A stretch of 64,000 nt of DNA from positions 26,280,166 to 26,344,165 of the forward strand of contig CAIIXF020000011.1 in NCBI GenBank assembly GCA_903813345.2, written 5' to 3'. Position 1 is the stretch's first letter; each line of letters begins with the position of its first letter. The notes beneath the pieces were generated by a model. It saw only the letters and a list, made by a program, of their open reading frames with translations, made no database searches and had not been told where the DNA came from. The translations under genes were made by a program, and so were the position numbers. This DNA comes from Owenia fusiformis (Eukaryota; Annelida; Polychaeta; Sabellida; Oweniidae). Below are positions 1-9,948 of the stretch, piece by piece.

Positions 1-636
1 CTAGAATTCGTACCTTCTCCTTTGAAGAAGGAGGTACGAGTTTGGGAGGCGTGTGTTCGGGAGGATGAGGATTAAAAAATGATAAGGTAATACGTGTTGC
101 ACTTTCAATGATGTTTTCACGGATATTGACCCACAAAGTATACTTCCCACGCGCATTACGTCCTGCAAAAATATTAAAAAATATATAGATGGTATAATAT
201 TGCCCTCCATTGAATGCAATATTTGCTGTATACGTCATGGCCTTCATTCTTTCACTAAATGTTGTTTTAGTAAGTTGCATGCATCTTCTCACGATAGAAT
301 GTCTTGTATATGTCTTACATACAGAAGTCTTTCCTGACATAAACCATACGTATTCAGTAATTCAGCTTCAATATCCGATGCTTTGTTTCTAACTGCGTCA
401 TTCTCAATGGGATTTAATTATAAGGCGTTATGTATAAAATAAAGATTACTCGCTATAATCTCTTATGTTTCGTATCACATTGAGGGTCACTGCTCGTCAG
501 GAATCACAAGCCCTTATTTATGGGGATATTGACCAGGAAATAAAGATACAAATTTACTCCTCTAATCTTTAGAGATTTTCTTGTTTTGAGATGAAATTGC
601 TACAGATCGCAGAATGACGTTATCAGGGGGTAGAAA
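1..636. other. No gene seen; short hairpin at the left edge
   Basis: No convincing coding region. An imperfect inverted repeat near 9-38 (GTACCTTCTCC against GAAGGAGGTAC) could form a hairpin and may be the end of an element that continues outside the window. Open frames here are short and composed like the AT-rich background. Confidence 0.5.
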
Positions 637-1021
637 CGCGTCCAGTATTTCCCTCTGGTACAAACCTCCATATTTGATCCAGAGAGAGGTAGGTATGGTT
701 TTACTCGGTAGCGTGTGATCGTTTTACAGTGTTTCCTTATCTAAAAACAGGCTCATCAGATTCCTTGTATCTTGAAGAACACACAATCCTTATAAAATGA
801 CAGTCATTCATTTAGGTTTTTTGTAATGTGGGGTTAAGCACGGAACTACTTTGATTTTTTTCCCAGGAAATTCACAAATCGAGTAAGATTTCTTTTTATT
901 TCGCATTTCATTGACAAGATATCAAAGCATACCGAGTAAAATTACACCTTCCTCTCTCTGGATAAAAATGGAGGTCTTCGTCCAGTATTTCCAGTTGTAC
1001 CAGACGAAAATACCGGACGCG
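637..1021. mobile_element. Small TIR element (MITE-like), ~385 bp
   Basis: The left end reads CGCGTCCAGTATTTCC and continues through ACCTCCAT, ATCCAGAGAGAGG and TTTTACTCGGTA. The reverse complement of 936-1021 carries the same blocks in the same order (CGCGTCCGGTATTTT, ACCTCCAT, ATCCAGAGAGAGG, TTTTACTCGGTA). The arms are about 90 bp; the right one has about 20 extra bases. No coding capacity and no clear target duplication, so the superfamily is not assigned. Confidence 0.7.
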
Positions 1022-1560
1022 GGTTATAGCACTATATCTTACAACTATCATAACTTATAGTCTAAAATGATTGAGTTAACTTTGTCATGGTAGTCTCGTT
1101 TGGTCGATCCAAAGAGAGTAGTAGTGTAGTTGATTGTTGTTTAGATAGATTGTTTTGTTTGAGAAGTCGGGACTGTACGAGATAATAATTACCAAGTGGA
1201 ATTCAAAGATCTATGAGTTTAGTACGTGACAAACCTGCTATTTCCTACAAATGCCCTTGGTCATTCGAAATTGCGAGCTTAGATGGTGGGGACTTTGTTA
1301 TTTATTGTTAAACTTAATCCTCTGGCTAGATTTATCCAATAATTTGTTAGCATACCTGGACAATTATAAGCTCCTAAACACTGGATAAATGGCATTAAGA
1401 TAGTCGTCGAGTTAATAGCTACATTTATCAAACGCACACTGGAGTATTTCATGGGTTTCAGGAACAGATACATGAACAAATACTTTCGTTAAATGATGAA
1501 TTCAAAAGTCAGTTGTTCTCTTACGATGATGATGGTACGCAACAAATGATTTAAACTAAG
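1022..1560. other. No gene or repeat recognised
   Basis: AT-rich sequence with frequent stops in all frames. Nothing identifiable was seen. Confidence 0.5.
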
Positions 1561-1830
1561 TTTCTTTTAACCCACTGCCCCATACCGTTCCATTGGACGT
1601 GCTCCTTTTAATTGCCCTCTACTTCAATCAAGTCCAACTGAGTTTCATTGGACTTGATGGGATCCCATGGCATGGGGCAAAGTCAGTCCATCAGAGCCAG
1701 ATAACATCGGGGGTCGGGGGTCAGGACTTTTTGGATCGAACATGGCGGTGGCAAGGCTTTCGAAACTGCGATATGACTCTATGGGGCAATGGCAACGATG
1801 TCTCTTGGGACTTTTTGTGGATCAACTAAT
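1561..1830. repeat. Possible decayed relative of the 39.5-kb GGGGCAA repeat element
   Basis: This GC-richer patch holds an inner inverted repeat (AAGTCCAA near 1630 against TTGGACTT near 1651) and the words GATGGGATCCCATGG, ATGGGGCAAAG, CTATGGGGCAATGG and CTTGGGAC. These resemble the repeated words GACTCGATGGGGCAAGATGGGGC of the element at 39507-39915. Termini are not recognisable, so this is a suggestion only. The two overlapping frames open across it (78 and 76 residues) look like by-products of repetition. Confidence 0.3.
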
Positions 1831-2750
1831 ATTTGATCATATCGTATATCAATTTTTGACATTAGTCATTTGCATAAGTCGGATCATAGTATTCTGACAT
1901 CATTACTCATAAAATAATTTGTAAACAATTCTTCGAGTTTAAAACTTCGTTAAGAAAGTTTTACCACTTTGCATGTACAAAACTGTAAAAGAGATTTTCG
2001 AAATGAATAATGAATGAATTACCACTTGGTGAAATCGATAAAATAATATATAAAAAGATGTTTTATTTTCGGATATTTGTGTAAAAAGATGCGTAATAAT
2101 ACAGTATTTCCATTCAGTATTGTAATTATTATATTATATTATGAAGGAAAAAAATATAATCAGCATAATATACTACATTATATAGAGATTAATATAATAT
2201 AATTAGAAATAAGTGAGATCCAAATATATTATTTGTACATATAAACATTTACCAAATCCGATTATCTCAATAAGAAAATGTAGCAGAATGTTTTATTCCC
2301 GGTATAATATTCTTTTTTAGAATTATTTGCGCCAATTTATATTTATCCCGTCTTTCTAAAATATTATTTGGTCATATTTATCAATCCAAACTGATGATTG
2401 CAGTCTATTTCGATTTTTTCTATTCTAAAAAATATTATTTTCTAGTATTTTCCAATCAAAGCAGAATATATCAAATTATATTGTATTATTTGGGTTCTAA
2501 AAAATATTATACTCGATTATTCTCGTCCAACTTGATGTACAATCCATCTGGTTAATTACTTAACCAAACAAAACAAAGAATGCACAGCATGGCATGCAGT
2601 TAATAGGATTAACCGTTCTACTGGCCTTCTCATCTCTATTACTTACACATGTCACACATATTTTATTTTGACTGTTCTATTTCTATTTGAAAAATATTTA
2701 CAAATAAATGTTTAGAAGAAAGAAATTTAACTTGTTTTAAATTAATGTTA
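1831..2750. repeat. Very AT-rich spacer with one dispersed repeat copy (2144-2209)
   Basis: The stretch is dominated by ATATTATT-like words. Positions 2144-2209 match the reverse complement of 62321-62390 with only a few differences, sharing GGAAAAAAATAT, ATCAGCATAATATACT and TATATAGAGATTAATATAAT. This is therefore a copy of a dispersed AT-rich element of unknown class. No gene is seen. Confidence 0.5.
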
Positions 2751-5238
2751 ACAATGGAGTAAAAATGTGCAAAAGTCATCAATTAAAAATCAAATAATTA
2801 ACTTTCCAATGAGTTAATCGATTCAATCCAAATTTTAACACAATGTTAATCATAGAAAGAGGGATTTTATACAATAAAACAAATATGAAAAACTTAATTT
2901 GCAAATTATTGTTTTTGTGGAAAATAAAACAATCGGCTCTAGATATTAATACATTCACTCTAACAAACGGATTAACTCTAACAATCGGATTAGTTATCAG
3001 TGAACAAAACTCATTTCATAGAAATTGAAAAAACTTAGAGATTAAAGTATTACTTATATTGCTCTGTAATCAATACATGTACATGTATGTGAATGGTGAA
3101 AATCTTCATGATTTTGAAAGAATTGTTGGCCAAGGGGAGGGGATCGTTACTCGTTACACGGGCCTGTATAAAATGCGTAATGCTTTTAGCTAAAATTTGA
3201 GCAGTTCTGTGTCAAGACTATTTTTGTGGTTGGCAGAGTGAATACGGGTGGTTGTTTGTGCCTGTGTAAGAGTGGCGCTTAAATGTTGTTTGTTGTTAAC
3301 TTTATATGGCAGAGAAACAATGGAGTAAAAATGTGAGGAAACCCATTGATTAAAAATTAACTTTCCGTTGAGTCAATCAATTTAATCCAAATTTTAACAC
3401 AATGTTAATCATAACATAAGGGACATTATAGAATCAAATAAATATGAAAAACTTGGTTTTTAAATTATTTTTTGTGGAACTTAGAACTGTTGGCTGTAGG
3501 AAATTAATCCATCGCCTCCAACAAACGGATAAGCTTTCAGTGTTAACAAAACACAATTGAATAATTGGGGATTAAAGTTTTACTTATCATATTGCTCTGA
3601 CATACATGTACTGTATGTCAACATGTTATTTACATCAGTTTGTTCTACCATGCACCAATTTGCTCAAAGCGTAATCATCGCTATGTCAGATGAAACATTA
3701 GGAATAAATATAAAATGTGCCCGCTTCTTTATTTTCATTATCAAACAACTAAACATACCGAATATACATTTGAAAATGGAAAACAAAAAATTAATTAAAA
3801 CCAGCTTTAAATGGTCCAATTGTAGTAGAAACAAATGTATTACATCATGGACTAATCTGTTGTTTATATCCCCAGTTTATATCTCAGATATATGGATAAC
3901 AGAAAACGCATGAATTGTGAAATGTGAGAGAATACACGTTTTAATTTTGTTTTAGCATGGCTTAACATCACTTGTATCAGTTAACCTAATGTACCTTTCT
4001 TATTTATTATCAGCGATTTGCCAGAAGAAATCGGAGCAATACATGTACATCCAATATAATACAGGCTCGGAATAAGTTTTAGCCCAGGAGATCAATTTTC
4101 AAAACAAACCAAGGGGTCACACTTGATCATTTTGGCCCGAAATCACTTAACAGTGCTCAGATTGGTAAAAAATGTAGGATTTTGAAAGAATTTTGGCAAG
4201 GGGGGGGGGGGGATTTACTTGAACCCCCCCCCCTCTCTGGCCATGGACCTATACCAAATTCGTAATGTATTGATATACATGTACAGCAGTTTCGTGTCAT
4301 AAATGTTTTTTGGTGTTTGTGAAATGATTAAAGGTGTTTGTGTCTGTGTAAGAGGGGGCTTTAAGTGTTGTTTGTTGTAAACTTAATTTGACAGAAAAAC
4401 AATTGAGTTAAATTGTGAGGAAACCCAATAGAGTAAAAATGTGAGGAAACCCATTGATTAAAAATTAACTTTCCGTTGAGTCAATCAATTAAATCCAAAT
4501 TTTAACACAATGTTAATCATAACATAAGGGACATTATACAATCAAATAAATATGAAAAACCTAATTTGCAATTTATTTTTCAGTTGAAATTAGAACCATT
4601 GGCTGTGGAAATTAATCCATTAACTCAAACAAACAGATTATTTATCATTGTGAACAAAACTCAAATCATGGAAATTGAATAATTAGGGATTAAAGTTTGA
4701 CTTATTATATTGCTCTGGAATGTCAATACATGTATGTGAATGGTGAAAAACTACATGATTTTGACAGAATTGTTGGCCACGGGGAGGGGGTCCTCAGCTA
4801 CGGGTCTGTATAAAATGCGTAATGTGTTTATTGAATATTGAGCAGTTCCCTGCCATGCCTGTTTTTCCGGTTTGCAAAGTGAATACAGGTGGTTGTTTGT
4901 ACCTGTGTAAGAGGGGATCGATTTAAATGTTGTTTGCTATAAACTTAATGTGACAGAGAAACAATGGATTAAAATGTGAGGAAAACAAATTAATTAAAAA
5001 TTCAAAAATTAACTTTACAATGAATTAATTGATTGAATCAAAAATTTAACACAATGTTAATCATAACATGAGGGACATTATACAATCAAATATGTATGTA
5101 AAAACTTATTTTGCAAATTATTTTTGTGGAATTAAGAGCCATCAGCTGTAGAGATTAATCCATTAACCCTAACAAACAGATTAATTATCAGTATGAATGA
5201 AACTCATTTCATAGGAATTGAATAATTAGGGATTAATG
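2751..5238 (+). repeat. Tandem array of a ~566-bp unit, about 3.5 copies
   Basis: Unit starts carry ACAATGGAGTAAAAATGTG or a close variant at about 2751, 3317, 4399 and 4961. Within each unit the order is constant: TTAACACAATGTTAATCAT, then AATATGAAAAACTTA, then a TACATGTA-containing block, then GGATTTTGAAAGAAT or similar with a G-rich run, then GTGTAAGAG. Unit 1 is 566 bp and unit 3 is 562 bp. Unit 2 is about 1.08 kb because it carries an extra ~520-bp segment (about 3625-4165). Unit 4 is cut off near 5238. Unit 2 also holds a G14 run near 4200 followed by C11. The 118-residue frame in unit 2 does not recur in the other units and is not considered a gene. Confidence 0.75.
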
Positions 5239-5628
5239 GCTCGAAAATAACCGCGTATAATAGGTTTTTGATTGCAAATGCCAACATATTATTTGCTCCT
5301 GACAGGAATATTATTCTATATTATTTGGCATTATATGTTGTTCCCTCTAAATAATACACGAATAATATTATTAAATCAAAAATAATTCTTAAAAATACGT
5401 ATTATATTTTTTTCCGTTATAATAAAAGAAATAACTGCCTATTATACAGGAAAAAATATTCTCTACGATTCTCTCTTAATGCAACTTATTTAGCAGTATA
5501 TTAAACATTTTATTCTATATTATTTTTACTTTTTTACCAAGTGTACGAGGCAGAATATTGATGAATTGAAAGACACAACACAAAAGTAAGGAAGATACAT
5601 ATATAACTTAAAATCATCGCAGCTGAAA
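5239..5628. other. AT-rich spacer, no gene
   Basis: Similar in composition to 1831-2750, with ATTATT and TATATTATT words. It directly flanks the 566-bp array on its right as that region does on its left, but no clear inverted or direct alignment between the two flanks was found. Confidence 0.4.
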
Positions 5629-5630
5629 TA

Positions 5631-6417
5631 CAGGGCGTCCACAAAAAAGTATACCCAACTTCAAATCCAAATTACTACAATCCTTAGCAGTTTTTATAAA
5701 ATGCAAAGGTAGAAGTAAAAAGCCTGATTTATTCTCCATCAAATGGTACCAAGATCATTATGTAACTGTCATGTATGACTGAGCAATCTTGACCATTATG
5801 AGAGGTGGTAAAATTAGTGCCAACAAAAAGTTCTAAAAAGCAAGTCCCACGTACTGTGTATAGAACCCCTATTCTTACTATTGAAATGGATTCTAGCAAT
5901 ACTGACCCACATGAACTACTTGTTAAGACTCATCAAACTTGAGTTCTTCTGAGAAAATGAGGATTTCAACAAGGGATATTGAGTTTACATGGGATACAAT
6001 TGACTTCAAAGCTGCATATCGTCAAGTAGAAGTTTCATTGCTGATCAAGAAGCTCTTCAGATCCAATTTCTTGAGAGGGGGTACCAACTAAAAGTTATGG
6101 AAAGTTATGCAAAAGTATGAAGAACATGAAACAAGTTTGAATTTGAACATTAATAATGTTTTGAACACAAAAAACATCCACTGTGTCATTCCTACTTGAA
6201 TGCTAACTTGGCACAGTTCTGATTATCACACCTTTCATAAAAGTCATGATTGCTCAGTCATCCATGACAGTTACATAATGATCTAGGTACCATTGGATGG
6301 AGGACAAACTAGGCCTTTTACTGCTACCTTCATATTTTTTTAAAAATTGCTCAGAATTCTAGTAGGCTATAGTATCCTGGCTTTGAAGTTGGGTATACTT
6401 TTTTTGTGGACGCCCTG
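5631..6417. mobile_element. Non-autonomous mariner/Tc1-like element, 787 bp, TA duplication
   Basis: The termini are CAGGGCGTCCACAAAAAAG on the left and its reverse complement, with one extra A, on the right. TA lies immediately outside both ends (5629-5630 and 6418-6419). The inverted repeats extend to about 190 bp each and share GTATACCCAACTTCAAA, TGGTACC.AGATCATTATG and GTAACTGTCATG.ATGACTG. The ~400-bp centre has no long frame. TA target duplication and CAGGG-type ends are typical of the IS630-Tc1-mariner superfamily; the transposase source is not in the window. Confidence 0.85.
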
Positions 6418-6419
6418 TA

Positions 6420-7670
6420 GAAAAATAATGGTTATGTAGTTATTGCAATTGAACTGTGAGTCAAGCATCGGAAATCTTTAAAAATTCTAATGACCTGGAG
6501 GCCAGTATGGTATTTGACAGTAGGTAGTTTGAGAAAATGTGAATTGTATGACGTGTTTGTATTCGATCCATTGTTTTTCAAAAATATTCGTCCAATATCA
6601 AGGCGATGGGAATGATTTTTCTTCAGGTATGCCAACAATTTATCGTAAAAGTCTCGCCTGAGGATTAAGTTATTATATCCTCACAATCTTTAAGGTTTCA
6701 ATTTCGAGTATCAAAGTGCAGCAAGAACGCTAGTATGTCATGTGATAAATGAATACGTAGATCTTTTTAATTTCACGTTCAATATCATGGCGCATTCAAT
6801 ATTTTCATGATGTAGAATTACGACATCACAAGGACGAAAAAGAACAATTCCTATCTAGTCTACAGTTGACTACACTGCGATGATAAATCAACGATACATC
6901 TCCGTGATTTGACCAAAATAGAATTACGTCAATTAATCACATCACGTGAATATCATTCTAATGAGAAAAGGCCCTCTGTATGATGAAATCACCAGTCGAG
7001 TGAGATTATTGCAAGTGTTCTTACTTTATAGATGTTTTCCAAATGAATTTCATTAAGAATGTCACAGTTGAATTAACTTGTCGAATATGACCCAAAATGT
7101 ATGAGCAAAGGCTTTAAATGTATATTCGAAAATTGAATTGAATTGAAACATTGATATGGATTGAATTGAAACACGATTGCTATGTTAAAAGAAATAATGC
7201 GATTTTAACGTGTTAATGTCTATTAAAAAAATCAAATGTCTCTACGATCTTACGACATCCTTGCACTTAGTGAATTTAGTATCTAGCAGAAAACGTTAAC
7301 TTCTTTTATGATATCCGTAGGTCGTGATGCTCTGATGGGTTTCAAAGAGTGTGACTATTTCCTTGATTTTCTTGTACAATTAATGGAATTTTTTTCCAAT
7401 TATGATTCTATTTTTGGCACTGGAACGTGTCCACTCCTCATTTTGATCTCTTGAGTGTGTAGATTTTTTTTAATTAAATAGTTTATCTCCCTGGAGAAAT
7501 AGACTGTACGATACAGGATATGCACATATCACCTATTCACACTGATATGCTATACTAAATTTTCTTTGATCTGATTTCATTGATCTAAGAGGAGAAATAC
7601 CTCCCATTGTACAACGATCATATCTTTGGGCCTACATCTGACTGACATCACCATTATCATCATTGCTGAT
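6420..7670. other. No gene or repeat recognised
   Basis: About 1.25 kb of AT-rich sequence. Nothing beyond short chance frames was found. Confidence 0.5.
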
Positions 7671-7673
7671 TAC

Positions 7674-7799
7674 ACACCCTACACATAGAGAGCGAGCAAA
7701 TTACTACGCTGGCTGCATTTGAAGAGACTATCTGGCTATTTCAAACATGGCTGAAGAGAGGTAAGTTTTCTTATTGCGTGCTTTCTATGTGTAGGGTGT
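7674..7799. mobile_element. Short MITE, 126 bp
   Basis: The ends are ACACCCTACACATAGA and TCTATGTGTAGGGTGT, with further pairing AGC..GCAA against TTGCGTGCT, giving arms of about 26 bp. TAC flanks both sides (7671-7673 and 7800-7802), consistent with a 3-bp duplication; TTAC is possible if one terminal base is reassigned. It contains no coding region. Confidence 0.7.
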
Positions 7800-9051
7800 T
7801 ACAGTAGCTAGGCAAGGTGTGTCTTATTCTAGCCAATCGGAACACAGCATTTCATGATCATATATTTTCAACCCACCCAGGTCATTTTCCGATTACACCT
7901 ATTTTAAAATTTCAAGTTGGCTGTTCTATTTACCCCCTCACATCTTGTATATTCAACAAAATGCAGACGGATACACATCAAAATGGAGAAGTTGCTATTC
8001 GAAGTTGGGAAATAAGTTCTGTTTAAGAATGAACTGACTCAAATTGAAAGAATATCTGAATATATCTGAGTAAAATTGAGATGCTGACAACATGACCCTT
8101 GGAAAAAGTTTCCTTGAAAACATGATCTTAAAAGTAATTTCGTATCTTTTAAGTGATATCGTATAAAATATTTGCAAGAATCTAAGCCCAAGACCCAATG
8201 AATTGTGGCTGATCCATTCCACCCAAGCGTTGTCATCTAAACTTAGCACTCGATGCTACGCATCTCGTACAAAGTTTGAAACAGCACCTTGAGGAATGAT
8301 AATCAGTCCACAATGCACTTAAAGATTCTCGCAATCTTTATCCAATCAGCGTTTGCGAGTGTGTCGGCTCACGTATAAAAGGCGAATCCAACTCAAATCC
8401 ATGCAGGGGTGTATGAGGTACTCGAATAGGAAAGAGCTCATGAAATCTGAATTTATATGCACATGGTCAATGTTTACACATGTTTGGAGTTATTGAAGAA
8501 AATGTGATATGGGTGTGGTTCCGAACTTGAAGTCATTGCTGGAAAATATGATTTTAATACGTGAAATTATATCTATAAATACAGCACTAAAAATAACAGT
8601 ACACATGAAGTACATGTATGATTGTGTTCAGAAATGTTTGAAACCCTTACGGAAAAGTCTGTCTGCATTTTGTCACCATTGCTCTTTCTTCCCGCATTCT
8701 AGTGCTGTTTGAATGAATATATTAATTAATGTATTTCTAACTAAAATATATCACATTTTTTTATAAACCACAAACATTTAGATCATAAAAAAATTATTCA
8801 ATACTTGAGTGAGCACAATATGCAAGGGTTACTAAGTTGACACAGTAAATGACCACTGATATTGTGCTAGTCCATGCACACAGCGTACACCCCTCACTTT
8901 CATAGTGAAGTGACTAATTGGTTTATGTTTATGTTTGAATGTGTTTTGGGTTCCTTGTTACAGCAAGGGGGGCCAGTAAAGTAGACTAACATGTTTGCAT
9001 GGCAAATTTTGATCGAATATGTGAGACACTTTAAGTGAATAACTTTTAATT
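7800..9051. other. No gene recognised
   Basis: Frames of up to 84 residues on both strands overlap each other and lack family features. No RNA gene or repeat was identified. Confidence 0.45.
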
Positions 9052-9188
9052 ATTTCCCAATTAAACAGTCTTCACCACAAACCACACAACATAATATCAC
9101 ATATATTATAGGATTAAATTCGAGCCAGCAGCCCGCGTTTATTGGAATAGCATTAAGTACATCGGATACAAAGAATGAGTGAAAAAAA
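9052..9188 (+). repeat. Dispersed repeat A, copy 1
   Basis: This ~137-bp block begins AATTATTTCCCAATTAAAC and ends in GAATGAGTGAAAAAA. It is nearly identical to copy 2 at 9758-9898 (about 706 bp downstream), and its first ~85 bp recur at 13689-13774. The segment between copies 1 and 2 (9189-9757) holds no gene; it has a short GC-richer patch near 9200-9340 with repeated GGCCACGATGCC words. Confidence 0.75.
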
Positions 9189-9757
9189 GAAAAAACGTAG
9201 CCAGGTCGCGATGCATCCAGGTACCCATGACGGCCACGATGCCAATGTCATAGCGGCCACGATGCCGATGGCATTAATGCCAGAAACCTCTGAGGTTCAA
9301 ATATACCCAACATCCATCCTCGGCTCCCAACCTCGCTGCTGATTTACGATGTTTAACTGCCTTCAAGGCATCAATAAGGCACCGTGTGCTTAATTAAAAC
9401 ATCTAAATACAACAACCCATATCTAATGATCAACTGTCATTAAAACCATTGTGGCTACACGTTTGTTAACATGTCAAAGACCTCAAATTAATTCACAAAT
9501 TTCGGAATAAACCAATTCTAAATTGTGACTATCTGTCAACTTGCAATATAAAAAACTTGTATAAGGACCATACATGTATATAGTGCCTTCTAGCACTATG
9601 CAAAATCTGTGAGTAACATGCCTCACTATCTAATACAGTAATCACGCACTGTCATAATACATAACAATAATCTAAATCACTGTCTACAGACTTGCACTTT
9701 AACCATAACATTGCCTTTTGGCAAAACACGTAACTCAGAAAGTTAATGAAACTTCCT

Positions 9758-9898
9758 TATTTCCTAATTAAACAGTCTTCACCACAAACCACACAACATA
9801 ATATCACATATATTATAGGATTAAATTCGAGCCAGCAGCCCGCGTTTATTGGAATAGCATTAAGTACATCTGATACAAAGAATGAGTGAAAAAAAAAA
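9758..9898 (+). repeat. Dispersed repeat A, copy 2
   Basis: A near-perfect direct copy of 9052-9188, differing by a few substitutions and the length of the terminal A run. It is followed directly by repeat family E (9899 onward), so A and E may be parts of one larger repeat unit; at 13691 the order is E then A. Confidence 0.75.
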
Positions 9899-9948
9899 GC
9901 AAAAGAACAATTCTTCGAAACGTTGTAAATCTAAATACTATCTGTTTA

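Noticed and set aside
3557-3913. 118-residue open frame in the 566-bp array
   Set aside because: It is not repeated in the other units, has no family features, and frames of this length are expected by chance in AT-rich sequence of this size.
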